A stretch of 64,000 bases of DNA, from the NCBI GenBank assembly GCA_016125165.1, contig WGMH01000004.1, positions 248,001 to 312,000 on the forward strand. Reading direction: 5' to 3'. This document shows positions 7,282-16,217 of the stretch, in pieces. A program made the translations under genes and the position numbers. The number at the start of each line of letters is the position of its first letter. The stretch's first letter is position 1. The notes beneath the pieces are model-generated. The model saw only the letters and a program-made list of their open reading frames with translations. It was not told the origin of the DNA and did no database searches. Source of the DNA: Alphaproteobacteria bacterium (GTDB taxonomy: Bacteria; Pseudomonadota; Alphaproteobacteria; Micropepsales; Micropepsaceae).

Positions 7282-10254
7282 ATGGCGCCCAACATTCTCA
7301 CCATCCCGGCGGGCGCCCCCTTTGCCGAGACGCTTGCGCGCGGACTGGTCGCGCGCTTCGATCCGTCGAGTGATCCGCTGTCTCTGGCATCCACGACCAT
7401 CTATTTGCCGACACGGCGCGCAGTGCGAACACTAACCGAAGCTTTTGCGACGGAATTGGGCGGCGCAGCATTGCTGCCACAAATGCGCCCACTCGGCGAT
7501 GTGGACGAGGACGATATCCTGTTCGATCAGGATGCAGGTGATCTGGCACTCAAGCCCAGCATTCCCGCATTGCGGCGCCGCTTCCTGATGGCGCGCATGG
7601 TGATGCAATGGGAAAAGTCCCGGCGGGGTGAAGTTCTCACATTCGCGCAAGCTGCGTCACTGGCGCGGGGATTGGCACATTTTCAGGATGAAGCCGACAC
7701 GCAGCGGCTGGATCTGAAGAAACTTGACGCCCTGGTGCCAGATTCGCTTGCTGATCATTGGCGTGACGTTCACAGATTTCTATCTCTGCTGCGTGACGTA
7801 TGGCCGGAAATTCTGCACGACGAGGGCGCTTCCAATCCAATGGTGCGCCGTAACGATGCACTGAGTGCGCTTACCCGCAGCTACTGTTCACACGGTTCAA
7901 AAGAGCCCGTTATTGCAGCAGGCTCCACCGGCAGTATCCCAGCGACCGCGGAACTGCTTGCCGCGATTGCACACCTTGAAAACGGACAGGTAATCCTGCC
8001 GGGCCTCGACCTCGACATGGATGAGGCAAGCTGGGACGGACTTGATGAGGGCCACCCGCAATATGGCATGAAGCAATTGCTGCAGAGCCTTGGCGTTGCA
8101 CGGGCAGACGTGACCCGATGGGGCGCGCCGGAAGGTCGACGTTCCGTCTTGCTGCGTGAAGCATTGCGGCCCGCGCCAACCACAGATGCCTGGCAGGCAT
8201 TAGCACACGGCGACACGATTGATATCGCACAGGGGCTAGAAACCTTCTCGCTGATCGAAACCGCCCAACCGCAGGAAGAAGCGCTCGTCATTGCGCTAAT
8301 ATTGCGGGAGGCGCTAGAGGACGCAGACCGCACCGCGGCGCTGGTGACACCGGATCGAAATCTTGCGCGGCGCGTGGCAAGCGAACTGGCACGATGGGAC
8401 ATCGCAATCGATGACTCCGCCGGACGCCCCTTGGCAAACACGCCACCAGGTACGTTTCTGACATTGCTAGCAGAAGCCGCTCACGAGGATTTTTCGCCCG
8501 TTGCGTTGCTGGCCCTTTTGAAACACCCGCTGTCGGCAGGCAGCGAAGAGCCCGATAGCTTTCGTCGAAAAGCACGTGCGCTGGATCGCCACGTTCTGCG
8601 CGGTCCAACGCCCGATGCGGGGCTCGCTGGACTGCTGCGCATCATCGAGAGCAAGGATGATATCGAGCACCCCATTTTCGGCGAATTGAAACCGTGGCTC
8701 AAGAACCTCGCGGTCATATTGCAACCTCTTGCAGAGCTGTTGCGAGATCCAGACGTTCCGCTTGGTGATATCATTGCCCAACATGTGAAATCCGCCGAGT
8801 CTCTTGCGGCAATATCTGATTGTGATGGAGCGGCGCAACTTTGGCGTGGTGATGCTGGGCAAGCAGCGGCATCACTGATGACCTCGATGGCTTCTGCTGC
8901 AAATCAAACCCGTATCGATGGCCCATCTTACGCCGCACTATTTCGAACACTTGCGTTGGAACAGCAGGTGCGCGTGCCCCATGTGGGCCATCCGCGGCTG
9001 GCAATCCTTGGGCCGCTGGAAGCTCGCCTACAAAGCTTCGATACCATTGTACTAGGCAGCCTGAATGAAAATGCCTGGCCGCAACCCGCCAGCAATGATC
9101 CATGGCTGTCACGGCCCATGCGCAAAGACCTTGGTCTTGAAGCGCCAGAACGTGCAATCGGACTGGCTGCGCACGATTTCGCCATGCTGGCGTCTGCACC
9201 ACGTGTTTTCCTGACGCGATCGCTGAAGGTAGACGGCTCACCAACGGTCGCGTCCCGGTGGTTGCAACGGCTGAAACAATTGACCGAAGGCCTGGGTCTC
9301 ACGAGTAACCTCGCGGCGGATCGTAACTACATCGCGCTTGCCCATGCACTGGAAGAGCCGCCCGAAAAGCCGGAGCGCATGAAACGGCCGGCCCCTTCGC
9401 CGCTCGCAAGTGCGCGGCCGAAAAGCCTTTCCGTTACGGAAATTGAAACATGGATTCGCGATCCCTACGCCATCTACGCCAAACACGTCCTGCGACTTCG
9501 CCCTTTGGATCCGCTCGAGGCAGAGCTCGGCGCGCGCGAACGAGGAACGTCCATTCACACCGTTCTGGAGGAATTCCTGCGACGGTATCCGGACAGCCTT
9601 CCCGCGGATGCCGAAGCGACCCTCATTGAAATTGCTCGAGACTTGTTCAACCGGGCAGGCATTTCCAAAGCCACCTTGGCGGTTTGGATGCCAAGATTTC
9701 TCAAGGCTGCACACTGGTTTGTGGCAATGGAGCGCGGGAGGCGCTTTTCGATCTCGCGATCCTTCGTAGAGCTGCAGGGGGAATGGACATTCCGTGTTTC
9801 CGGAAAAGACTTTCGCCTGCGCGGACGCGCCGATCGTATTGATGTTCTGAAGACCGGCGGGGCGGCGATTGTGGACTACAAGACCGGCCTGCCACCTTCG
9901 AGCAGTCAGGTAAATCAACTGTTTGCACCACAACTCCCGCTTGAAGGCGCCATTTTGAAACATGGCGGCTTTGCCAATGTTGGCCCATTGAAACCTGAGG
10001 AGCTTCTCTACATTCAGTTCACAGGTGGGGCGGTGCCAGGCGAACAGAAACCTGTGAAGGGAAATATTTCCGACCTCGTCGCGAAATCCGAGACATTCCT
10101 GGTGGCACTGATCGCCCGCTATGACAATGACGCGGAGCCCTATCTGCCGCGTGTTTTGCCATATCGGGCAGATGTGCCGGGGGACTACGATCATCTCTCT
10201 CGTGTCCGCGAATGGTCCTTGACTGGCTGGGAAAGCGAGGAGGACGGCGAATGA
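7282..10254 (+). CDS. addB: double-strand break repair protein AddB
   Basis: Helicase-nuclease subunit of AddAB, the RecBCD equivalent that resects DNA double-strand ends. The 990-residue product starts MAPNILTIPAG; the ATG at 7282 follows the murU stop by eight bases. The C-terminal third holds the RecB-type PD-(D/E)XK nuclease: GTSIHTVLEEFL, then LRGRADRIDVL and VDYKTG. No clear Walker A GKT is visible at its N terminus, as in the alphaproteobacterial AddB subfamily. The stop overlaps the addA start (ATGA). Confidence 0.95.
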   Translation: MAPNILTIPAGAPFAETLARGLVARFDPSSDPLSLASTTIYLPTRRAVRTLTEAFATELGGAALLPQMRPLGDVDEDDILFDQDAGDLALKPSIPALRRRFLMARMVMQWEKSRRGEVLTFAQAASLARGLAHFQDEADTQRLDLKKLDALVPDSLADHWRDVHRFLSLLRDVWPEILHDEGASNPMVRRNDALSALTRSYCSHGSKEPVIAAGSTGSIPATAELLAAIAHLENGQVILPGLDLDMDEASWDGLDEGHPQYGMKQLLQSLGVARADVTRWGAPEGRRSVLLREALRPAPTTDAWQALAHGDTIDIAQGLETFSLIETAQPQEEALVIALILREALEDADRTAALVTPDRNLARRVASELARWDIAIDDSAGRPLANTPPGTFLTLLAEAAHEDFSPVALLALLKHPLSAGSEEPDSFRRKARALDRHVLRGPTPDAGLAGLLRIIESKDDIEHPIFGELKPWLKNLAVILQPLAELLRDPDVPLGDIIAQHVKSAESLAAISDCDGAAQLWRGDAGQAAASLMTSMASAANQTRIDGPSYAALFRTLALEQQVRVPHVGHPRLAILGPLEARLQSFDTIVLGSLNENAWPQPASNDPWLSRPMRKDLGLEAPERAIGLAAHDFAMLASAPRVFLTRSLKVDGSPTVASRWLQRLKQLTEGLGLTSNLAADRNYIALAHALEEPPEKPERMKRPAPSPLASARPKSLSVTEIETWIRDPYAIYAKHVLRLRPLDPLEAELGARERGTSIHTVLEEFLRRYPDSLPADAEATLIEIARDLFNRAGISKATLAVWMPRFLKAAHWFVAMERGRRFSISRSFVELQGEWTFRVSGKDFRLRGRADRIDVLKTGGAAIVDYKTGLPPSSSQVNQLFAPQLPLEGAILKHGGFANVGPLKPEELLYIQFTGGAVPGEQKPVKGNISDLVAKSETFLVALIARYDNDAEPYLPRVLPYRADVPGDYDHLSRVREWSLTGWESEEDGE

Positions 10255-13200
10255 CGCATGATCCGCTCGCCGCCGCCAATCCGCGCCATTCGGCATGGGT
10301 GTCTGCCAATGCGGGCGCTGGCAAAACCTACACACTGGCAGCTCGCGTCTCGCGCCTGCTGCTCGATGGTGCCAAGCCTGAGCGCATTCTGTGCCTGACC
10401 TACACCAAGGCGGCCGCAGCAGAGATGGCCGACAGGCTGTTCAAGCAGCTCGGCAAATGGTCGATGCTGGATGACAATGCATTGTCGAAGGAGATCGCCA
10501 GCATAGGTGCGACGGCGCACGATGCCAAAGCGTTGAACGATGCGCGCAAGCTTTTCGCGATGGCACTTGAAACCCCTGGCGGCTTGAAGATCCAGACGAT
10601 CCACGCATTCTGCCAGCACCTTCTGGCGCGCTTTCCGCTCGAGGCCGGCATCCCCCCATCGTTCGATGTTCTGGATGACCAGACCGCACGTGAACTGATT
10701 GCCGCAGCGCGTCAGCGCATTCTGGAGCGCGCGGGTTCCGGTGATCCCACACTGGCGGCCGCCACCACGCATTTGATTACCCAAACCAGCGAGGCGCGGT
10801 TCAGGGACATTCTGGACGCGGCGCTGGGCAGCGACCGGCGAAAACTTGAGGGTTTTCTGGAATCCACACCGGCCGCGAGCGATGGCTTCTTCCAGGCGGT
10901 GCGCGCGGCGCATGGCGCAGGGGTGCACGATACCGAGGAAAGCATTGCAGCGGATTTCCGTGCGGCGTTGAAAGACAAGGTGGCTACACTTCGGAGCGCC
11001 GCCGAGGCGCTGTCGAAAGGCGGAAAGACCGACGCCGCGCGTGCCGATACCATTTTGGCGGCGCTTGCTGCCGACAAAGCTATCGATTTCTTCACCCGCC
11101 TGCGAGAAGCACTGCTGACCAAAGCTGGCGAACCATTGAAGACACTGGCCACCAAGGCCGTTCAAAATGCCGATGCCGGACTTGAGCCGTTCCTGCGCTC
11201 CGTTGAAACGCACCTTCTGGCGGCGGAAGAGCGGCGCCGGGCCGCACACGCGGCCTCTCTGGCCGAAGCGGCGTTGACGCTTTGCGATGCCGTTCACCGC
11301 GAATATGCCCGCGAGAAGCGGCTCCGGGGCGTTCTGGACTATGATGATCTGATCGCGCGGGCTCTTACGCTTCTCGAAAAGAAGGATGCAGCCGCATGGG
11401 TGCTTTACAAGCTTGATGGCGGGCTCGATCACATTCTGATTGATGAGGCGCAAGACACGAGCCCCGCGCAATGGCGCATCGTGCAAAAGCTGACGGAGGA
11501 ATTCTTCGCCGATAAGGGCAATGATCGCCGCAGACGCACGGTGTTTGCGGTGGGCGACGAGAAGCAATCCATCTTTTCGTTTCAGGGCGCCGATCCGAAG
11601 GAATTCACGCGCAACCGGCACTATTTTGCGAGCCGTGCAGGCAAGGAAGAATTCGGCTTCGCGAACGTTCAACTCGCCACTTCGCGGCGCTCGGTGCCCG
11701 AAGTACTCTCCTTCGTCGATCAGGTGTTCGCCGATCCCGCAGCGCGTGAAGGTCTCACCTCCGATGGTGCGAATGTTGTCCATTCCGCGTATCGGGCGAC
11801 GCACAAAGGGCATGTCGCGTTCTGGCCCTCCCTGAAACCGGATGAAGGCCCGGAGCCCGACGCCCTGCATCCGGTGGATGTGCAATCGAAGGCAAGCCCG
11901 GTGGCACGGCTTGCCGAGCAGATTGCACAACAGATCAAAAGCTGGACTGACGGCAGGACACGCCTGCCCGGTCACGAGAAGGCCATTCAGCCCGCCGATA
12001 TCATGATCCTTCTGCCGCGCCGGGAGCCCTTTGCCAGTGAGATCATTCGCAAATTGAAAGATCTCAACGTGCCGGTAGCCGGCGCGGACCGTCTGAAGAT
12101 CGGCAATCAGATTGCCGTGATGGATTTGATGGCGCTGGGCCGTTTCGTGCTTCTGCCGGAAGACGATCTGAACCTGGCGGCACTGTTGCGGTCGCCGCTG
12201 GTCGACATCAGCGAAGAGGATTTGATGGCGCTCTGTGCGAACCGTGAAGGTTCGCTGTGGCGCGCACTCAGCATACGGCGGACCGAATTTTCCGGAGCCC
12301 ATGCCTTTCTGTCGGCAATGCGAAGTCGCGCAGACTTTGCACCACCATACGAATTCTTCGCGCATGTGCTGGGCGTGCTTGGCATGCGGCGGCGGTTTCT
12401 GGCCCGTCTGGGGGGGGAAGCCAAGGACGCCCTCGATGAATTCCTGTCGTTGGCGCTTTCCTACGAAGCCGCCAATCCGCCATCGCTGCAGGGCTTTCTG
12501 CACTGGATTGAGCGCGGCGATGCCGAGATCAAGCGCGACATGGAGCATGGGCGCAACGAAGTGCGCGTCATGACCGTGCACGGGGCCAAGGGGCTTGAGG
12601 CTGACATCGTAATCCTGCCGGACACAACGTCGCTTCCCGAAGACCCCGGCAAACACGGCGATCTTCTTTATACGGACGGTGTGCCGGTCTACCCCGTTTC
12701 CAATACCTCCGCGCCGGTGAAAGTGCGCGCGGCCAAGGACGCTGCGAAAGAAGAGCGGCTGCGCGAGCATCGCCGGCTTTTGTATGTGGCACTGACGCGG
12801 GCGCGCGATGTGCTGCAAATCTGTGGCTTCGAGAGCAAGAGGGGGGTAAGGCCCGGCTCCTGGTACGAGCTGGCGGAACGGGCGGCGAAGACGTTGGGCC
12901 GCGAGCTGGTGCAAGGCGGGGAAACGCTGCGCGTGCTGGGCCATGCGCAGTTCGAGACCATCGCGGCCACGGAGCCGCAGGCAACTGGCGGAGCACACAT
13001 TCCCGCCTGGGCTACGACACCCGCACCGAAGGAGCGGGAACGCCCGCTGCTGATCCGGCCCTCGCAGGCCGCGGGCGAAGACGAACCACCCGCGAAAACT
13101 CCGGGTACGGACAAATCAGCCTTCCAGCGCGGCACATTGGTGCACGCCCTGCTGGCGCGGCTGCCGGACATCGCAGCATCCGCACAGCGCGATACGGCCA

Positions 13201-13631
13201 TTGCGTTCCTGCAAGCGCGCGGCATGACGGAGAGCGACGCAGCAATCCTGACGGAACAGACGCTCGCTGTGATGACCGATCCGCGATTTGCCGATGTGTT
13301 CGCGACGGACGCGCGGGCGGAGGTGGCCATCGTGGCGGAGCTGCCGGAAATCGCCGAAGGCGCACGCGTGAACGGACGGATCGACCGGCTGGCCGTGAAC
13401 GAAACCCGCGTGCTGGCGGTGGACTTCAAAACAGGCACGCCGAAAGAAACGGCACCCCTGCTCTACCGCACACAAATGGCGCTCTACCGCGCCGCACTGG
13501 CAAAAATCTTTCGTGGCAAGCGAATCGATTGCGCCCTGATCTGGACCGACGGACCGGCGCTGACCACGCTTTCGGCGGAGGAACTGGACGGGGAAATCTC
13601 CCGCATAGCTGCCCGTCTTGCGACAGCATGA
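10251..13631 (+). CDS. addA: double-strand break repair helicase AddA
   Basis: UvrD/RecB-type 3'-5' helicase plus nuclease subunit of AddAB, 1126 residues. Walker A is AGAGKT at 21-26; Walker B is LIDEAQDTSP; further helicase motifs are DEKQSIFSFQGAD, MTVHGAKGLEADIV and LYVALTRARD. The C-terminal nuclease domain starts about FQRGTLVHALLARLP and has the catalytic VDFKTG. The ATG at 10251 is preceded by AGGAGGA and overlaps the addB stop, so the two subunits are translationally coupled. Confidence 0.96.
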   Translation: MTHDPLAAANPRHSAWVSANAGAGKTYTLAARVSRLLLDGAKPERILCLTYTKAAAAEMADRLFKQLGKWSMLDDNALSKEIASIGATAHDAKALNDARKLFAMALETPGGLKIQTIHAFCQHLLARFPLEAGIPPSFDVLDDQTARELIAAARQRILERAGSGDPTLAAATTHLITQTSEARFRDILDAALGSDRRKLEGFLESTPAASDGFFQAVRAAHGAGVHDTEESIAADFRAALKDKVATLRSAAEALSKGGKTDAARADTILAALAADKAIDFFTRLREALLTKAGEPLKTLATKAVQNADAGLEPFLRSVETHLLAAEERRRAAHAASLAEAALTLCDAVHREYAREKRLRGVLDYDDLIARALTLLEKKDAAAWVLYKLDGGLDHILIDEAQDTSPAQWRIVQKLTEEFFADKGNDRRRRTVFAVGDEKQSIFSFQGADPKEFTRNRHYFASRAGKEEFGFANVQLATSRRSVPEVLSFVDQVFADPAAREGLTSDGANVVHSAYRATHKGHVAFWPSLKPDEGPEPDALHPVDVQSKASPVARLAEQIAQQIKSWTDGRTRLPGHEKAIQPADIMILLPRREPFASEIIRKLKDLNVPVAGADRLKIGNQIAVMDLMALGRFVLLPEDDLNLAALLRSPLVDISEEDLMALCANREGSLWRALSIRRTEFSGAHAFLSAMRSRADFAPPYEFFAHVLGVLGMRRRFLARLGGEAKDALDEFLSLALSYEAANPPSLQGFLHWIERGDAEIKRDMEHGRNEVRVMTVHGAKGLEADIVILPDTTSLPEDPGKHGDLLYTDGVPVYPVSNTSAPVKVRAAKDAAKEERLREHRRLLYVALTRARDVLQICGFESKRGVRPGSWYELAERAAKTLGRELVQGGETLRVLGHAQFETIAATEPQATGGAHIPAWATTPAPKERERPLLIRPSQAAGEDEPPAKTPGTDKSAFQRGTLVHALLARLPDIAASAQRDTAIAFLQARGMTESDAAILTEQTLAVMTDPRFADVFATDARAEVAIVAELPEIAEGARVNGRIDRLAVNETRVLAVDFKTGTPKETAPLLYRTQMALYRAALAKIFRGKRIDCALIWTDGPALTTLSAEELDGEISRIAARLATA

Positions 13632-13702
13632 CCCCTCGCCTTGACCCCACAGGGGGGCGTTCCTAGATTCAATTCCGAAGCACCCATTCCCCGAAGGTTT
13701 CC

Positions 13703-14026
13703 ATGTCCGCTCCCGTGAAAGTTTCCGACGCCTCCTTTCAGTCCGATGTCCTGAACGCCAAGGGCCCGGTGGTGGTGGATTTCTGGGCGGAATGGTGCGG
13801 GCCCTGCAAAATGATCGCACCGGCGCTGGACGAACTTTCCGCCGAATTCGGCGACAAGGTGAAAGTCGTGAAGATCAACATCGACGAGAATCCCGGCGTA
13901 CCGACGAAATACGGCGTGCGCGGCGTGCCCACGCTGATGATCTTCAATCAAGGCCAGGTCGCAGCCACGAAAGTTGGCGCGCTGCCGAAATCCAAGATCA
14001 AGGAATGGATCGAAAGCTCGATCTGA
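13703..14026 (+). CDS. trxA: thioredoxin
   Basis: Cytoplasmic dithiol-disulfide oxidoreductase of 107 residues, the normal length. The active site WCGPC is at residues 31-35, with the conserved cis-Pro in RGVPTLM. It follows addA by 71 bp, an arrangement often seen in alphaproteobacteria. A weak hairpin (GCAGG-CAAA-CCTGC, 14035-14048) followed by TTTCT might terminate it. Confidence 0.97.
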   Translation: MSAPVKVSDASFQSDVLNAKGPVVVDFWAEWCGPCKMIAPALDELSAEFGDKVKVVKINIDENPGVPTKYGVRGVPTLMIFNQGQVAATKVGALPKSKIKEWIESSI

Positions 14027-14308
14027 TTTCACGGGCAGGCAAACCTGCTTTCTGACAGGCTGCTTGCATTCCCATTCCGAAGCCGCGGGCAAAGGCGCAT
14101 CTCTGGCGCTTGTTGATGCGTGCGCCCTGGCGATTGCCGCGTTCGCGCGCACCTGAAAGGCCCGCAGACGCCTGCGCAGATCGCGCACAGGCGCGCTGTG
14201 TGCGCCGGTCTTCCATGCATTGCGGTTGCCGCGGGGCGCTCCAACCCTTGGTTGCCAGACCTGATCGGGACGCAACAGCTTGATCGTTGATTTCCGTTCG
14301 CACGTCAC
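14027..14308 (-). CDS. small GAPRGN-motif protein, 3' end unresolved
   Basis: A GTG-started frame begins at 14308, and its start overlaps the stop of the upstream gene as GTGA, which argues that it is translated. The N-terminal part reads VGAPRGNRNAWKTGAHS, then an Arg-rich helix (RDLRRRLRAFQVRANAAIARA). Small alphaproteobacterial proteins with a GAPxGNxNAxKxG motif followed by a basic helix are common and unassigned. No stop occurs in this frame until 13484, which would force it through the antisense of trxA, so the true end is unknown; I give the intergenic part only. It may have lost its stop or be decaying. A second protein of the same type starts at 53930. Confidence 0.4.
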
Positions 14309-14778
14309 GCGGCGGCACCGGGAGGGGGAGCGGCGGGATCGCTCGCGCTTTCACTCCGGGAATACTCGAACTTCACCAGCTGGCGCCGCTCCGCGCCATT
14401 GCCGCCACCACGCACCTGCGCCACGGCTTCACCGAGCTTCGCACCGGTGCGCGCCATGCGGCACGCCGCATCCATGAAGCCGATCCGGTCTGTCGCGCTG
14501 GGCGAAAGCCGCGCGGAGTGAAAGGCAATCTCACGCACGAAGCTGCGGCATTCCCCGATCAGGGCGGTGAGTTCAGCCTCCGCATCGGCGGCAGGCGGCA
14601 GGGGCGAAAGCACCTGCGGCGCCCGCAGCCGGGAGTGGTTGAAATAGACATCCGGCGAATCCGTGAGCGGGTGCAGTCCGTTGTGGCGGGCCGCCTCGGC
14701 TTCCCGTTCCACCTCCCAATCTGCTGGCGATTCAAGGGGTTGAGTGGGGTCGTGTTCGTCTTCCGTGGGATGGGACAT
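14305..14778 (-). CDS. unknown protein coupled to the GAPRGN ORF
   Basis: A 157-residue soluble protein starting MSHPTEDEHDP. The ATG at 14778 has AGAGG seven bases upstream; ATG at 14784 and TTG at 14799 are alternatives. The first 80 residues are acidic and Pro-rich; a helical stretch follows (FVREIAFHSARLSPSATDRIGFMDAACRMARTGAKL in part), then a Gly linker and RRQLVKFEYS. I recognise no domain. It is translationally coupled (GTGA) to the next frame, and its start region carries a perfect palindrome at 14787-14806, which suggests regulated expression. Confidence 0.6.
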   Translation of the reverse strand: MSHPTEDEHDPTQPLESPADWEVEREAEAARHNGLHPLTDSPDVYFNHSRLRAPQVLSPLPPAADAEAELTALIGECRSFVREIAFHSARLSPSATDRIGFMDAACRMARTGAKLGEAVAQVRGGGNGAERRQLVKFEYSRSESASDPAAPPPGAAA

Positions 14779-14786
14779 GTTCATAC

Positions 14787-14806
14787 CTCTGGGTTGCAAC
14801 CCAGAG
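14787..14806. promoter_or_regulatory. perfect 20-bp palindrome at the 5' end of the 14778 gene
   Basis: The half-site CTCTGGGTTG is followed directly by its exact reverse complement CAACCCAGAG. The symmetry is complete over 20 bp with no spacer, as in a dimeric regulator's operator. On the minus strand it lies 9-28 bases before the chosen start codon and its last bases form the Shine-Dalgarno, so a bound protein would block transcription or loading. The regulator is unknown. Confidence 0.55.
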
Positions 14807-14859
14807 ATGTAGGCGCGAACGGGCCCGATTCAAGGGATTCCTTCCTATGCCAGAACCCA

Positions 14860-14890
14860 ACTGGGTGGCTCGCAGACGCGGGCCATGACA
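14860..14890. repeat. REP-like palindromic repeat, copy 2
   Basis: It begins ACTGGGTGGC like the copy at 3196 and ends CGGGCCATGACA like both arms at 52691-52739. The pairing between head and tail (GGTGGCTCG/CGGGCCA) is imperfect. It lies in the 170-bp gap between two minus-strand unknown genes. Confidence 0.5.
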
Positions 14891-14947
14891 GTTGTGTGAA
14901 TGTTGGTGGTGATCCTAGAGCGGTCAAGCATCTGTTTTTATTTTGAA

Positions 14948-15484
14948 TTAATTGATGCGATCCCCGCTGAACAGCTTAAGTGCCTCTTCTTCCGAGATGG
15001 CCCGGTTCGAATAGACGCCTTTCTTGGTAGGAACACTAAAAACCATGTCCTTTTGCGCCATACGGTAGAGACGCGAGGTCATTGTCTGCCGTTTGATCTT
15101 TTCACCGGTTTTGCGGAATAGCCCTACAATCAAGCGATCAAGAGAAATAATGCCGCCAGCGTCCTCTATGAGACTTAATATTGCGTACTCCGTCTTATCG
15201 CCCTCAGAAATGCTGAGTTCATTGAGTACGTCTTCGGGTAGCCCCTCGATTTCCTCCGGGGAGAGTGTGAGCCGCAGTTGGCCCTGGGCTGGCACGGGAC
15301 GGCTCTGAGCATTATCTAGCGCTTTATCAGCACTTTCGAGATCAGCGAGCAGACTCTCAAACTTCTGGCGGGACTCTGAATGAAGCTTGACCCGGTAAGA
15401 GTCGGAACCAAAGCGATCCAGCATTCGAGTCTGGAAAGTCACCTGATCCTTGACAAATGCTAGGTGTTTTTGCAGTATGGACAT
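14948..15484 (-). CDS. unknown protein with a winged-helix-like C-terminal half
   Basis: A 178-residue protein starting MSILQKHLAFVKDQ; GAGGAGG lies upstream of the ATG. Residues 1-55 are charged and predicted helical. A middle stretch (LTLSPEEIEGLPEDVLNEL) leads to a region from about 100 to 165 that reads like a winged helix: EYAILSLIEDAGGIISLDRLIVGL, then RQTMTSRLYRMAQKD and the wing FSVPTKKGVYS. That layout suggests DNA binding or a plasticity-gene regulator, but I recognise no named family. GC content is below that of neighbouring housekeeping genes. It lies 72 bp downstream of an unusual tRNA read in the same direction. Confidence 0.6.
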   Translation of the reverse strand: MSILQKHLAFVKDQVTFQTRMLDRFGSDSYRVKLHSESRQKFESLLADLESADKALDNAQSRPVPAQGQLRLTLSPEEIEGLPEDVLNELSISEGDKTEYAILSLIEDAGGIISLDRLIVGLFRKTGEKIKRQTMTSRLYRMAQKDMVFSVPTKKGVYSNRAISEEEALKLFSGDRIN

Positions 15485-15556
15485 TAAGTTCTGCCTCCTC
15501 GGTGGGACTTATAGGGACGTGGTAGCGGTAGTTTCCTCCGTGTCTGACCAGTAACT

Positions 15557-15649
15557 TGGCGGGCGCTGAGGGATTCGAACCCTCGCCGGGGGGATGAGCC
15601 CCGGTACGGTTTTTAAGACCGCTGCGATCAACCACTCTGCCACGCGCCC
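15557..15649 (-). tRNA. class II tRNA with anticodon TAA on a serine-like body
   Basis: A complete cloverleaf with encoded CCA folds on the minus strand: acceptor GGGCGCG/AGCGCCC, anticodon loop CTTAAAA, a long variable arm (CCGGGG/CCCCGG) and T-arm GAGGG-TTCGAAT-CCCTC. The anticodon TAA would read Leu UUA codons. The base before CCA is G, the serine discriminator, where Leu tRNAs carry A, and the D-arm GCAGAGTGGTTGA resembles Ser tRNAs. A7 bp acceptor pair is G-A, D-stem has A-C, and the anticodon stem closes G-T. It may be a mutated tRNA-Ser(TGA), a pseudogene, or a real tRNA-Leu(TAA). Confidence 0.6.
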
Positions 15650-15842
15650 ATAAGATGATGTTTGGCCAGACATATAGATAACAACACAGTTTTTAGGGGG
15701 CCTGCGGCCGGAAATAGCCACGGGCCCCCTATCCGCATTGACCCTACGCCTATGTAGGCGAAAGTTCAAGGGCGTGTGCAATGGAAATGATGAGAAAATG
15801 AAATCGGAGATGAATCCGCGATCAGGAAATCCCTTGGGGCTT

Positions 15843-16111
15843 TTATTTCCAGCGGGCCTTTGCAGCTTTTCGGGCGATTTCCTTGCGTTTTTTAGCAGTG
15901 CGTTTTTTAGCAGACAGAGCCTTCGCGCGCGCGCAGCGCCGCCCTTCAAACCACCACGCCGACCAAGGGCGACGGCTGCGGGGTCTTTGCCGCTATCGTC
16001 AGGCGGCGGCGCGACCGCTTCCTCAGCCTCGCCAACGGACAAGGCGACGATCAGCCGCCCCAACTGGTTCGCGTCGGTCTGTCTCTTTGGCTTGCTTGAG
16101 CGCTTAGGCAT
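15843..16111 (-). pseudogene. small basic GLKGGxAR protein, frameshifted
   Basis: The frame opens at 16111 (MPKRSSKPKRQTDANQLG) and reads through KDPAAVALGRRGGLKGGAARA, the signature of a widespread small basic protein of alphaproteobacteria. It then loses the family sequence. The family C terminus (AKALSAKKRTAKKRKEI, then ARKAAKARWK and TAA at 15843-15845) is intact in another frame. The switch lies in a CG/GC dinucleotide run at about 15926-15934; removing one dinucleotide restores a product of about 88 residues. This is either a true frameshift in a slippery repeat or a sequencing error. The role of the family is unknown; its Lys/Arg-rich tail suggests nucleic acid binding. Confidence 0.75.
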
Positions 16112-16217
16112 AGCCGGATATCGGCACCTTGGGGACGGCCTCTCAATCGGGTCAAATTTCAAAATGCGTCACTACCGGATGTTCGAGGCTTGGGCGCAGC
16201 TTCGTCCAACCCGAAGA

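Noticed and set aside
10191..12998. A 935-codon frame antisense to addA
   Set aside because: Shadow of high-GC coding sequence; the composition is Arg/His/Gln-rich with no known motifs.
15920..15940. Programmed ribosomal frameshifting in the small basic gene
   Set aside because: The site is a GC run with no slippery heptamer and no clear downstream pseudoknot; a mutation or sequencing error is simpler.
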